From Allobosea sp. CS1GBMeth4 (GTDB taxonomy: Bacteria; Pseudomonadota; Alphaproteobacteria; Rhizobiales; Beijerinckiaceae), in NCBI RefSeq assembly GCF_900185715.1, contig NZ_FYAS01000003.1, positions 100,781-164,780 on the forward strand: a stretch of 64,000 nt of DNA, written 5' to 3'. Both the position numbers and the translations under genes were made by a program. The notes below the pieces were generated by a model. It did no database searches. It was given only the letters and a program-made list of their open reading frames with translations, and had not been told where the DNA came from. Of this stretch, positions 45,914 to 54,488 are shown one piece after another (positions within the stretch are counted from its first letter, which is position 1; each line of letters begins with the position of its first letter).

Positions 45914-47767
45914 TCAGTTGTCCGTCCAGAACTCGACGCCGTCGAAATCGGGCTCGCTGTCGTCGAAGAGCGGCTCGAACTCGGGCAGATCCCCGTCGCC
46001 GCCCGCGGCGGAGGCCGGCATGTCGCTCTCCTGCGCCCGCGGGTCGCGCACGTCGACGATGCGCGCGCCAGGGAAGCGCTCCAGCACGGCGCGCACGGCG
46101 GGGTGATTGGCGGCGTCGTTCTCGCGCTTGTCGCGCGCCGCCGCCGCCTGCTCGCGCAGGGTCGCCGCGCCCTCGGCGTTGACGACCGCCACCAGCCAGG
46201 TCTGGCCGGTCCATTCCTTCAGCCGCTTCGACAGGTCGTTGGCGAGAAGACGGTTGCCGTTCGCCGCCAGCGCGAACTCGATCCGGCCCTGCTCGAAGCG
46301 CACCAGCCGGACGTCGCGCTCCAGCGCCAGCTTCATGGTGATGTCGCGATGACGCGAGGCGAGCGCGACGACCTCCTCGAAGCTCTGCGGCTGCGGCAGG
46401 GCGCCGGCACGCGGCTGTGCGGCCGGCGCCGCGGCGGGCATCGGGTTGGCGCTGGCGAGCACGGGGCGGGCCGCGAGCGCCGTCGCGCCCCCGCCGGAGG
46501 GCGGGCGCGGCGCGGCCGAGCCGTTCCCGCCGACGGCCCCGCCGCCGTCGCGCAGCATCCTGAGCGCCTCGTCGGGCGTCGGCAGGTCGGCGGCGTGGGC
46601 GAGACGGACCAGCGCCATCTCGGCCGCCATCACCGGCCGGTCGGCCTGGCGGACTTCACCGATCGCCTTCAGCAGCATCTGCCAGGCGCGGGCCAGAACG
46701 CGGATCGACAGGCGCTGGGCGAAATCGGCGCCGCGCACCCGTTCGGCCTGGGAGAGGCTGGTGTCCCTGGCGGCGTCCGGCACCAGCTTGAGCCGCGTCA
46801 CCAGATGGCTGAACTCGGCGAGGTCGGCGAGCACCACCGCCGGGTCGGCGCCGGCATCGTATTGCGCCCTGAGCTCCGTCAGCGCGCCGGCGATGTCGCC
46901 CTTCATGACGAGCTCGAACAGGTCGATGACGCGCGCCCGGTCGGAGAGGCCGAGCATGCTGCGGACCTCTTCCAGCGTGATCCTGCCGCCGGCATGGGCG
47001 ATCGCCTGGTCGAGGATCGAGAGCGAATCGCGGACCGAGCCCTCGGCGGCGCGGGCCACGGCGGCGAGCGCCTCCTCCTCGGCCTCGATCCCTTCCGCCC
47101 GGCAGATCCGGTCGAGATGGCCGACCAGCAGCGCCGCGTCGACGCGGCGCAGGTCGAAGCGCTGGCAGCGCGAGAGCACCGTCACCGGCACCTTGCGGAT
47201 CTCGGTGGTGGCGAAGATGAACTTGGCGTGCGGCGGCGGCTCCTCCAGCGTCTTCAGGAAGGCGTTGAAGGCGCCTCCCGAGAGCATGTGAACCTCGTCG
47301 ATGATGTAGACCTTGTAGCGGGCCGAGACCGGGGCGTAGCGCACCGCGTCATTGATCTGGCGGACATTGTCGACGCCGTTGTTCGAGGCGGCGTCGATCT
47401 CCATCACGTCGATGTGCCGGCCCTCGACGATCGCCTGGCAGTGCACGCCGAAATTCGTCAGGTCCGTGGTCGGCGCGCCGCTGCCGTCGGCGTTCTGGTA
47501 GTTCAGCGCCCGGGCCAGGATGCGCGCCGTCGTGGTCTTGCCGACGCCGCGGACGCCGGTCAGCATCCAGGCCTGCGGGATGCGGCCGGCGGCGAAGGCG
47601 TTGGTCAGCGTCCGGACCATGGCGTCCTGGCCGATCAGGTCGCCGAAATGCGCCGGCCGGTATTTGCGCGCCAGCACGCGATAGCCGGCAGGTGCCGCCG
47701 CCGGGGCGGGCGCCAGGGACATGCCGGGGAAGCCCGGCTCGTCGGCGGGGACGATCTCGTCGGTCAT
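45914..47767 (-). CDS. dnaX: DNA polymerase III subunits gamma and tau
   Basis: 617 residues. Clamp-loader AAA+ core with Walker A GVRGVGKTT (71-79), IIDEVHML (Walker B) and LSRCQRFDLRR (sensor). The usual four-cysteine zinc module is reduced: only Cys110 in NFGVHCQAIVEGRHIDVMEIDAAS remains, a form I recall from other Rhizobiales. After the core (about 380) comes an Ala/Pro/Gly linker and a tau-like C-terminal domain (about 460-590) ending in a very acidic tail (EFEPLFDDSEPDFDG). No clear frameshift signal for a separate gamma form was noted. It follows the SRP RNA gene on the same strand. Confidence 0.96.
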   Translation of the reverse strand: MTDEIVPADEPGFPGMSLAPAPAAAPAGYRVLARKYRPAHFGDLIGQDAMVRTLTNAFAAGRIPQAWMLTGVRGVGKTTTARILARALNYQNADGSGAPTTDLTNFGVHCQAIVEGRHIDVMEIDAASNNGVDNVRQINDAVRYAPVSARYKVYIIDEVHMLSGGAFNAFLKTLEEPPPHAKFIFATTEIRKVPVTVLSRCQRFDLRRVDAALLVGHLDRICRAEGIEAEEEALAAVARAAEGSVRDSLSILDQAIAHAGGRITLEEVRSMLGLSDRARVIDLFELVMKGDIAGALTELRAQYDAGADPAVVLADLAEFSHLVTRLKLVPDAARDTSLSQAERVRGADFAQRLSIRVLARAWQMLLKAIGEVRQADRPVMAAEMALVRLAHAADLPTPDEALRMLRDGGGAVGGNGSAAPRPPSGGGATALAARPVLASANPMPAAAPAAQPRAGALPQPQSFEEVVALASRHRDITMKLALERDVRLVRFEQGRIEFALAANGNRLLANDLSKRLKEWTGQTWLVAVVNAEGAATLREQAAAARDKRENDAANHPAVRAVLERFPGARIVDVRDPRAQESDMPASAAGGDGDLPEFEPLFDDSEPDFDGVEFWTDN

Positions 47768-47889
47768 GTCCCTGCTTTCGCCAATCGCGGCGCGGCGGTC
47801 AACGCCGCATCTGCCGCAGGGCGCGCGAACGCGTCAGCAATGTGAGAGAAGGCACGCGCATTCGCGCGGAGAGCTTCGGCTTGCGCGAA

Positions 47890-47987
47890 GGTGGGAGGCT
47901 GGACGAAGACCCGTTCGGTCTCGTTACGGCTGCTTCCTTCCGGACCTGACCGGGTTGGCGAGTGAGACGTCCCTCGCCAACCTCCCG
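47890..47987 (-). ncRNA. ffs: Signal recognition particle RNA, small bacterial type (4.5S)
   Basis: The minus strand reads GGTCAGGTCCGGAAGGAAGC, the nearly invariant core of the SRP RNA tip where Ffh binds (core at about 47931-47954). The RNA 5' end GGGAGGTTGGCG pairs with the 3' end CCAGCCTCCC, giving a hairpin of about 98 bases. A TATAGC hexamer at 47996-47991 is a fitting -10 box for a start near 47986. It lies just upstream of dnaX, as in many alphaproteobacteria. Confidence 0.93.
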
Positions 47988-48071
47988 CCGGCTATATCGG
48001 CGCTTTGGCCCGGGAGTGCAAGCCCGCCGCGAACGCCGGCGCCGCGACGGCGCGGCGCAGGCGTTTCGGCA

Positions 48072-48100
48072 TTGACTTCACCTCCCCCATCCGCCATAAG
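48072..48100 (+). promoter_or_regulatory. Sigma70-type promoter of rpmH
   Basis: TTGACT (48072-48077), a 17-base spacer, and CATAAG (48095-48100) match the -35/-10 consensus at nine of twelve positions. Transcription would start near 48107, about 115 bases before rpmH. The rest of the 233-base stretch between ffs and rpmH (47988-48220) shows no gene, and I saw no DnaA-box cluster. Confidence 0.5.
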
Positions 48101-48220
48101 CCCGCGACCTGCGCTGCCTACCGGGCGGCGCGGACCCTTTTTGCACGACAGGCCTGGCTGGCATCGGCTTTCCCGCGAAAGCTGCGCTCGCCCTGCCGAT
48201 CAAGGCCCCGGAGACGGACC

Positions 48221-48355
48221 GTGAAGAGAACCTATCAACCCAGCAAGCTGGTGCGTAAGCGCCGCCATGGCTACCGCGCCCGCATGGCGACCAAGGGTGG
48301 CCGCAAGGTCATCGCCGCCCGTCGCGCCCACGGCCGCAAGCGCCTGTCGGCCTGA
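48221..48355 (+). CDS. rpmH: Ribosomal protein L34
   Basis: 44 residues starting at GTG 48221, with GGAGACGGACC upstream. [20 protein letters not shown] is the invariant L34 sequence, ending [11 protein letters not shown]. Part of the large ribosomal subunit. It heads the rpmH-rnpA-yidC-engB block. A longer reading frame begins at 48005, but that extension is not protein-like. Confidence 0.97.
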   Translation: MKRTYQPSKLVRKRRHGYRARMATKGGRKVIAARRAHGRKRLSA

Positions 48356-48410
48356 TGAGCTCAAGGCGCGCGATCGCTGCGCGCCCGTTCCGGAAGACTG
48401 GCCAACCGCC

Positions 48411-48797
48411 ATGCGCCTCGCCCGTCTGACGCAACGCAAGGACTTTCTCGCGGCGGCCGAGCACGGCCGCCGTTTTCGTTCGTCCGCCTTCACCGTGCAG
48501 GTGCTCGACAAGCCGGAGCAGGAGGGCCTGCGCCTCGGCCTGACGGCCTCGCGCAAGACCGGCAACGCCGTGGTACGCAACCGCATCCGCCGCCGCCTGC
48601 GCGCCGCGGCCGCGCTCGCCCTGACGAAGCAGGCCGGCCGCCCCTGCGACCTCGTGATCGTCGCCCGGCCCGAGACCGTCGGCGCCGCCTTCACCACCAT
48701 GATCGACGATCTTTCGGTCGCGCTCGACCGCGCCCGCCCCGCCGGCGGCGGCAAGCGCCGCCCCGACAGGCGCTCCTCTTCGCGCCCAGCCTCATAG
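48411..48797 (+). CDS. rnpA: Ribonuclease P protein component
   Basis: 128 residues from ATG 48411. [17 protein letters not shown] opens the family, [23 protein letters not shown] is the RNR motif that contacts the RNA (about 48-70), and [13 protein letters not shown] follows. A basic tail ([17 protein letters not shown]) is unconserved. It assists the RNA subunit in cutting the 5' leader from pre-tRNA. It lies 55 bases after rpmH and 38 before yidC. Confidence 0.96.
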   Translation: MRLARLTQRKDFLAAAEHGRRFRSSAFTVQVLDKPEQEGLRLGLTASRKTGNAVVRNRIRRRLRAAAALALTKQAGRPCDLVIVARPETVGAAFTTMIDDLSVALDRARPAGGGKRRPDRRSSSRPAS

Positions 48798-48835
48798 ACG
48801 CCCGCCAGGGCCGCCAGCGAGACCGTTTCCTGACC

Positions 48836-50749
48836 ATGAAGATGAAAGAAGACAACCGCAACCTGCTGCTGGCGATCGCTCTCTCGGTCGTCGTGCTGCT
48901 CGGCTGGCAGTATTTCTACGGGCTGCCGCAGGCCGAGAAGCAGAAGCAGATCGCCCAGCAGAACCAGCAGACGCAGAGCCAGCAGGCACCCGGCCAGCAG
49001 GCGGGGCAGCCCGCAGGGGCGCCGGCGGCGCCCGGCACGGCTCCGGTTCCGGGCGGCACCGCACCGGCACAGCCCGGCCAGGCCCCGGTCACGGCCGCGC
49101 CCGCCGCGGCGACCCGGGAGGCGGCGCTCGCCGCCGGCCCACGCCTGCGGATCGACACGGCCAAGATCGCCGGCTCGCTCTCGCTCGCCGGCGCGCGGAT
49201 CGACGACGTCTCGCTCAAGGCCTATCACGAGACGGTCGACCCGAAGAGCCCGATCATCGTGCTGCTCTCGCCGGCCGGCGGGCCGAACGCCTATTATTCC
49301 GATTTCGGCTGGGTCGCCGGGCCGGGCGCCACTATTGCGCTGCCGAATGCCGCCACGGTCTGGAGCGCCGACAGCGACGTCCTGACCGCGGCCAAGCCGG
49401 TGACGCTGACCTGGGACAACGGCCAGGGCCTCGTCTTCAAGCGCACCATCTCGGTCGACGACAACGCGATGTTCTCGATCCGCGACGAGGTCGAGAACAA
49501 GGGCGCCAGCCCGGTTTCGCTCTATCCCTATGGCCAGGTCGTGCGCGTCGGCAAGCCGGCGACGCTCGGCTACTACGTGCTGCACGAGGGCATGATCGGC
49601 TCGCTCGGCGAGCAGGGCCTGCAGGAATACACCTACGACGCCATCGACAAGGAGCCGGCGCTCGGCTCGGCGACGCATGGCAAGGCCTGGAAGGACGTGG
49701 TCGGCGGTTTCGTCGGCATCACCGACAAGTACTGGGCCGCCGCCGCGATCCCGGACCAGGGCAGGAAATACGAGGGCCGCTACTCCTCGGTCCAGACCGG
49801 GCCGGTGCGGACCTACCAGGCCGACTTCCTCGGCGAGGCGGTCAGCGTCGCGCCGGGCGCCTCGGCCAGCGCCTCCTCGCGCCTGTTCGCCGGCGCCAAG
49901 GAAGTCGCCGCGATCGACGGATACGAGAAGAACCTCGGCATCAAGCGCTTCGAGCTGATGATCGACTGGGGCTGGTTCTACTTCATCACGAAGCCGATGT
50001 TCTACGTGATGGACTGGGTCTACAAGCATGTCGGCAATTTCGGCATCGCCATCCTGGTCGTCACCGTCCTGCTGAAGCTTCTGTTCTTCCCGCTCGCCAA
50101 CAAGTCCTACGCCTCGATGGCGAAGATGAAGGCGGTGCAGCCGGAGATGATGGCGATCCGCGAGCGCTATGCCGACGACAAGATGAAGCAGCAGCAGGCG
50201 CTGATGGAGCTGTACAAGACCCAGAAGATCAACCCGCTCGCCGGCTGCTGGCCGGTGCTGGTGCAGATCCCGGTCTTCTTCGCGCTCTACAAGATCCTGT
50301 TCATCACCATCGAGATGCGGCACGCGCCGTTCTATGGCTGGATCCGCGACCTCGCCGCGCCCGACCCGACCAATCTCTTCAACCTGTTCGGCCTCCTGCC
50401 GTTCACGCCGCCGGCGATGCTGCATCTCGGCATCTGGCCGATCATCATGGGCGTGACGATGTTCGTGCAGATGAAGATGAACCCGGAGCCGCCGGATCCG
50501 GTCCAGAAGACGATGTTCACCTGGATGCCGGTGTTCTTCACCTTCCTGCTCGGCTCGTTCCCGGCCGGCCTGGTGATCTACTGGAGCTGGAACAACCTGC
50601 TCTCGGTCGCCCAGCAGGGCTTCATCATGAAGAAGCACGGCGTGAAGATCGAATTATGGGACAACCTCAAGGGCCTGTTCGGCAAGAAGCCGGCCGCTGC
50701 GACCGCCGGCGCCGCGCCGCCCAAGCCCGCGAACAGCAACAAGAAGTGA
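48836..50749 (+). CDS. yidC: Membrane protein insertase YidC
   Basis: 637 residues. First membrane helix [20 protein letters not shown] (about 7-26), then a low-complexity Gln/Pro/Ala/Gly linker (about 35-90), the large periplasmic beta-sandwich domain (to about 360), and the insertase core with helices near [65 protein letters not shown] and [21 protein letters not shown]. The conserved positive groove residue is in the second of these segments ([13 protein letters not shown]). It inserts and folds inner membrane proteins with or without SecYEG. Confidence 0.97.
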   Translation: MKMKEDNRNLLLAIALSVVVLLGWQYFYGLPQAEKQKQIAQQNQQTQSQQAPGQQAGQPAGAPAAPGTAPVPGGTAPAQPGQAPVTAAPAAATREAALAAGPRLRIDTAKIAGSLSLAGARIDDVSLKAYHETVDPKSPIIVLLSPAGGPNAYYSDFGWVAGPGATIALPNAATVWSADSDVLTAAKPVTLTWDNGQGLVFKRTISVDDNAMFSIRDEVENKGASPVSLYPYGQVVRVGKPATLGYYVLHEGMIGSLGEQGLQEYTYDAIDKEPALGSATHGKAWKDVVGGFVGITDKYWAAAAIPDQGRKYEGRYSSVQTGPVRTYQADFLGEAVSVAPGASASASSRLFAGAKEVAAIDGYEKNLGIKRFELMIDWGWFYFITKPMFYVMDWVYKHVGNFGIAILVVTVLLKLLFFPLANKSYASMAKMKAVQPEMMAIRERYADDKMKQQQALMELYKTQKINPLAGCWPVLVQIPVFFALYKILFITIEMRHAPFYGWIRDLAAPDPTNLFNLFGLLPFTPPAMLHLGIWPIIMGVTMFVQMKMNPEPPDPVQKTMFTWMPVFFTFLLGSFPAGLVIYWSWNNLLSVAQQGFIMKKHGVKIELWDNLKGLFGKKPAAATAGAAPPKPANSNKK

Positions 50750-50783
50750 GGCGTTGGACGTGTAGGCGTCCAACATTGACGAT

Positions 50784-50923
50784 GTCATCCCGGGCGACCG
50801 AAGGTCGACCCGGGATCCATGCCTGAACCTCTCCGATCCAGGCCCCGGCATGGATCCCGGCTCTTCGCCGAGTTCATCCTTGGGCCGACCGAAGGTCGGA
50901 CCCGAGGGTTTGGTCGGGATGAC
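50784..50923. repeat. Intergenic palindrome, GTCATCCCGG type
   Basis: 140 bases between yidC and the acetyltransferase gene. Ends GTCATCCCGG and CGGGATGAC. Inner stems include CGACCGAAGGTCG (50795-50807), GGATCCATGCC / GGCATGGATCC and CCGACCGAAGGTCGG (50885-50899). It is the longest and most nested of the palindromes here. Confidence 0.75.
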
Positions 50924-50937
50924 CGTGAGGTTCTTCG

Positions 50938-51570
50938 ATGCCCCTGCCCGATCCGAAAACCCGCCATCCGATCGCCGGCTGGAAGGGCACGGCCTTCCTC
51001 AAGGCCGTCGTCGACCATCCGCTCGTCGAGGTCGGCGACTACTCCTATTATGACGATTCGCGCGGGCCCGAGCATTTCCTCGCCCGCTGCGTGCGCTATC
51101 ATTTCGACTTCATCGGTGACCGGCTGATCATCGGCAAGTTCGTCGCGATCGCCCAGGCGGCGCAGTTCATCATGAACGGCGCCAACCACCCGATGAGCGG
51201 CTTCTCGACCTATCCGTTCGGCATGTTCGGCTTCGAGAACGTGCCCGATTTCACCCGCGACGGCCTGCCGCTGCGCGGCGACACCGTGATCGGCAACGAT
51301 GTCTGGATCGGCCGCGAGGCGGTGATCATGCCGGGCATCACCATCGGCGACGGCGCGATCATCGGCACCCGCGCCCAGGTCTCGCGCGACGTGCCGCCCT
51401 ATGCGATCGTCGTCGGCAATCCCGGCCGCGTCGTGAAGCTGCGCTTTGCGCCGGAGGTGGTCGCGGCGCTGCTCGCGATCCGCTGGTGGGATTGGGAACC
51501 CGAGAAGATCGCGCGCAACCTGCCCCTGATCGCCGGCGCGGACATCGACGCGCTGCGCGCCGCCGTGTAG
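50938..51570 (+). CDS. Xenobiotic-type O-acetyltransferase (CatB/Vat family)
   Basis: 210 residues. Left-handed beta-helix acyltransferase of the XAT class. Opening IAGWKGTAFLKAVVDHPLVEVGDYSYYDD, the catalytic-histidine stretch FIMNGANHPMSGFSTYPFGMF, then hexapeptides VIGNDVWIGREAVIMPGITIGDGAIIGT, and VPPYAIVVGNPGRVVK as the acetyl-CoA end. XAT enzymes acetylate chloramphenicol (CatB) or streptogramin A (Vat), and chromosomal relatives are often intrinsic resistance or sugar acetyltransferases. It is inserted between yidC and engB, 188 bases after yidC and 9 before engB. Its true substrate is not known. Confidence 0.88.
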   Translation: MPLPDPKTRHPIAGWKGTAFLKAVVDHPLVEVGDYSYYDDSRGPEHFLARCVRYHFDFIGDRLIIGKFVAIAQAAQFIMNGANHPMSGFSTYPFGMFGFENVPDFTRDGLPLRGDTVIGNDVWIGREAVIMPGITIGDGAIIGTRAQVSRDVPPYAIVVGNPGRVVKLRFAPEVVAALLAIRWWDWEPEKIARNLPLIAGADIDALRAAV

Positions 51571-51579
51571 GCAGGGGCG

Positions 51580-52245
51580 ATGACCTCAGATCAGACCACG
51601 CCCTTCAGCGACGACGAGCTCGAATCCGCCCGCAAGCTCTTCGAGGGGCCGTGGGAGTTCGTCTGGGCCTCGACCCGGATCGACGACCTGCCGCCCATGG
51701 TCGGCCAGGAGATCGCCTTCGCCGGCCGCTCGAATGTCGGCAAATCGAGCCTGATCAACGCGCTGACCCGCCGCAACGCGCTGGCGCGGACCTCGCACAC
51801 GCCGGGCCGGACCCAGCAGCTCAACTTCTTCCGGCAGGTCGGCCATGACGAGCGGCTGACGATCGTCGACATGCCGGGCTACGGCTATGCCGCCGTCGGC
51901 AAGGAGAAGGTCGCGGCCTGGACCAGGCTGATCCACGACTATCTGCGCGGCCGCGCCAATCTGATGCGCGTCTATGTGCTGATCGACGCCCGCCACGGGC
52001 TGAAGGACGTCGACGGCGCCGTGCTGGAGACGCTCGACAAGGCGGCGGTGTCCTACCAAATCGTCCTGACCAAGGGCGATGCCCTCAAGGCCTCCGAGCA
52101 GGAGGCGATGGTCGAGGCGACGGCCGCGAAGATCAGGCGGCGCCCGGCGGCCTTCCCCGAGGTGCTGCTGACCTCCAGCGAGAAGGGGCTCGGCATCCCG
52201 GAGTTCCGGGCGGCGATCGCACGGGCGCTGGCGGAACGCGCATAG
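51580..52245 (+). CDS. engB: Ribosome-biogenesis GTPase EngB (YihA/YsxC)
   Basis: 221 residues. G1 GRSNVGKSS (near residue 48), G2 RTSHTPGRTQ, G3 DMPGYG, G4 LTKGDALK (TKxD) and G5 LTSSEKGLG. TRME/EngB family GTPase needed for assembling the 50S subunit. It starts 9 bases after the acetyltransferase, so the two share a transcript. The rpmH-rnpA-yidC-engB order is conserved in Rhizobiales. Confidence 0.96.
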   Translation: MTSDQTTPFSDDELESARKLFEGPWEFVWASTRIDDLPPMVGQEIAFAGRSNVGKSSLINALTRRNALARTSHTPGRTQQLNFFRQVGHDERLTIVDMPGYGYAAVGKEKVAAWTRLIHDYLRGRANLMRVYVLIDARHGLKDVDGAVLETLDKAAVSYQIVLTKGDALKASEQEAMVEATAAKIRRRPAAFPEVLLTSSEKGLGIPEFRAAIARALAERA

Positions 52246-52249
52246 CTGA

Positions 52250-53326
52250 TCAGGGCAGGTTCTCGCGCAGCACGATCTCGATGCCGGGCCTGGCCGTGCC
52301 CTCGGCCGCGGGCCTTCCGGCGCGCAGATTGGCGAAGATCGCAACGCAGCTCATCAGCGTCGCCTGCGGCTGCTGGGTGATGACCGCGTCCATCGTGCCG
52401 TCGACGAGAAGGGCGCGCGTCTCCGGCGTCAGCCCGTGCCCGACGAAGACGACGTCCTGCCGCCCCGCCTCCTTCAGCGCCCTTGCGATGCCTTCCGGCC
52501 CGCCGCCGATATTGTAGATGCCGGCCAGACCCGGATGCTGGCCGAGCAGCATCCGGGTCTGGCGATAGTTCTTGGCCTCGTCGTCATGGCCCTCGCGCAG
52601 GCCGACGACCTCGATGTCCGGATAGAGCTCCTCGAACAGGTGCAGGAAGCCCATTTCGCGCTCCTCATGGGCGCGATAGCTGAGGCTGCCGGCGATCATC
52701 GCCACCTTCGCCCGGCGCGGCCCGATGAAGCGGGCGATGAGCTGGCCGGCGGTGCGCCCGGCGGCGCGATTGTCGAGCCCGACATAGGCGGCGCGGGCGG
52801 TGTTGGCGATGTCAGAGATCAGTGTGACGCTCGGCACGCCGCGCTCGGCCAGGAAATCCACCGCTTCGCGCACGGTCGGATGCTCCAGCGCCATGAAGGC
52901 GACGCCGTCGACCTCGCGGCCGATCCGGCGGAGCTCATGGGCGAGCAGCTCGGGCTTGAAGCTCTCGATATGCTCGACCCTTGCGCGCATGTTGAATGAG
53001 GCGAGCTGGTCGTGCGAGCCTGCGATCAGCCGGCCGAGCAGGCCGAGGAAGCGATTGTTCCCGGCCGGCAGCAGGAAGGCGAGCCGCAGCGGCCGCAGCG
53101 CGCTCGCCGGCAGCGCGCCCTCCATGACATAGCCGAGCTCTCCGGCCGCCCTGAGCACGCGCTGCACCGTAGCCGGCCTGACGCCCGGGCGCTGGTTCAG
53201 GACCCGGTCGACCGTCGCGGTCGAGACCCCCGCCAACCGCGCCACGTCCTCGATCCGCGCCATCTGGCGGCGGCGTGGCGCGGATGCTTCGGCCCCCTCG
53301 GCGGCCTTGAAGGTTGGCGCATTCAT
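52250..53326 (-). CDS. LacI-family regulator of the TRAP/RuBisCO-like cluster
   Basis: 358 residues from ATG complement 53324-53326; starts at 53263 or further upstream cannot be excluded. Helix-turn-helix RIEDVARLAGVSTATVDRVLNQRPGVRPATVQRVLRAA with the hinge after it, then a periplasmic-binding-type ligand domain. It opens RLAFLLPAGNNRFLGLLGRL and includes YVGLDNRAAGRTAGQLIARF and VVFVGHGLTPETRALLVDG, in the style of the Peripla_BP_4 branch (sugar ligands). It is divergent from the TRAP operon with a long inverted repeat in between, so it almost surely controls that operon. The inducer is probably the transported acid or a pathway intermediate. Confidence 0.9.
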   Translation of the reverse strand: MNAPTFKAAEGAEASAPRRRQMARIEDVARLAGVSTATVDRVLNQRPGVRPATVQRVLRAAGELGYVMEGALPASALRPLRLAFLLPAGNNRFLGLLGRLIAGSHDQLASFNMRARVEHIESFKPELLAHELRRIGREVDGVAFMALEHPTVREAVDFLAERGVPSVTLISDIANTARAAYVGLDNRAAGRTAGQLIARFIGPRRAKVAMIAGSLSYRAHEEREMGFLHLFEELYPDIEVVGLREGHDDEAKNYRQTRMLLGQHPGLAGIYNIGGGPEGIARALKEAGRQDVVFVGHGLTPETRALLVDGTMDAVITQQPQATLMSCVAIFANLRAGRPAAEGTARPGIEIVLRENLP

Positions 53327-53366
53327 TCCATCAAAAACCATCAGAAAATGAGCTTGAAAGCCATCA

Positions 53367-53418
53367 GATGCGATTTCTATGCTGAGCGTCAAGCACGCAA
53401 GAGCGATCAAATCGCATC
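53367..53418. promoter_or_regulatory. Paired candidate LacI operators
   Basis: GATGCGATTT (53367-53376) and AAATCGCATC (53409-53418) are perfect 10-base inverted copies whose centres are 42 bases (about four helical turns) apart. The right one overlaps the smaller palindrome GCGAT-CAA-ATCGC (53403-53415). They lie between the LacI gene and dctP. The spacing suits a short loop or two dimer sites. Confidence 0.5.
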
Positions 53419-53439
53419 ACGTCCGCAAGGGAGGACATC

Positions 53440-54456
53440 ATGACCGGACCGAGCCGCCGCACCCTCGTCAAGGGCCTTGCCGCCGCCCCCGCCGCATCGC
53501 TGATCGGCATGCCGATGATCGCGCGCGCCGCCGAGATCGAGCTGAAATACGGCAACAACCTGCCGCTCAGCCACCCGCTGAACATCCGCGCCCAGCAGGC
53601 GGCCGACCGGGTCGCGAAGGAGACCAACGGGCGCGTCGAGATCAAGATCTTCCCGAACAACCAGCTCGGCGGCGACACCGACATGCTGAGCCAGGTCCGC
53701 AATGGCGGCATCACCTTCTTCACCCCCTCGGCACTGGTGATCGCGACTTTGGTGCCGGTCGCGGCGATCAACGCGGTCGGCTTCGCCTTCGCCGATTACG
53801 ACCAGGTCTGGAAGGCGATGGACGGGCCGGTCGGCGCGCATGTCCGCGCCGCGATCGAGAAGGTCAATCTCCACGCCTTCGAGAAGATGTGGGACAATGG
53901 CTTCCGGCAGATGACCACCTCGGGCAAGGCGATCGAGCAGGCGGCCGACATGGCCTCGCTCAAGATCCGCGTGCCGGTGTCGCCGCTCTCGATCTCGATG
54001 TTCAAGGCCCTGGGCGCCGCGCCGGCCAGCCTGCAGTTCTCCGAGGTCTATTCGGCGCTGCAGACCAAGGTGGTCGACGCGCAGGAGAATCCACTGCCGA
54101 TCATCCAGGTCGCCAAGCTCTACGAGGTCCAGAAGAGCTGCGCGGTCTCGAACCATATCTGGGACGGCTTCTGGTTCATCGCCAATGGCCGGGCCTGGCG
54201 CGGACTGCCGCCGGACATCCAGAAGATCGTCGCCGCCGCGATCAACGATGCCGGCGTCGCCCAGCGCGGCGACATCAAGAGCCTCAACGAAACCGTGCAG
54301 GCCGACCTGCAAGCAAAGGGGCTCGCCTTCAACAGGACCAATCCCGACAGCTTCCGGGCCAGGCTGCGCGAGGGCGGGTTCTACAAGGAATGGCAGGAGC
54401 GCTTCGGCGCCGAGGCCTGGGGCCTGCTCGAGGGGGCGGTCGGCAAGCTCGCCTGA
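53440..54456 (+). CDS. TRAP transporter solute-binding protein (DctP family)
   Basis: 338 residues, with a Tat-type signal (SRRTLVKGLAAAPAASLIGMP, cut after about residue 30) and the DctP fold: LKYGNNLPLSHPLNIRAQQAADRV, VEIKIFPNNQLGGDTDMLSQV, and the carboxylate-binding arginine region ASLKIRVPVSPLSISMFKALGAAP (Arg in the LKIRV position). LQTKVVDAQENPLPII follows. TRAP proteins bind organic acids, so the ligand is probably an acid sugar or other carboxylate. The strong ribosome site GGGAGG precedes the ATG. Confidence 0.92.
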   Translation: MTGPSRRTLVKGLAAAPAASLIGMPMIARAAEIELKYGNNLPLSHPLNIRAQQAADRVAKETNGRVEIKIFPNNQLGGDTDMLSQVRNGGITFFTPSALVIATLVPVAAINAVGFAFADYDQVWKAMDGPVGAHVRAAIEKVNLHAFEKMWDNGFRQMTTSGKAIEQAADMASLKIRVPVSPLSISMFKALGAAPASLQFSEVYSALQTKVVDAQENPLPIIQVAKLYEVQKSCAVSNHIWDGFWFIANGRAWRGLPPDIQKIVAAAINDAGVAQRGDIKSLNETVQADLQAKGLAFNRTNPDSFRARLREGGFYKEWQERFGAEAWGLLEGAVGKLA

Positions 54457-54488
54457 GGCTCGCCGGGACCGGATCTCGAGGACACGCC

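Noticed and set aside
47988..48220. Replication origin next to rpmH
   Set aside because: No cluster of DnaA boxes and no dnaA or dnaN gene nearby. Only promoters are seen.
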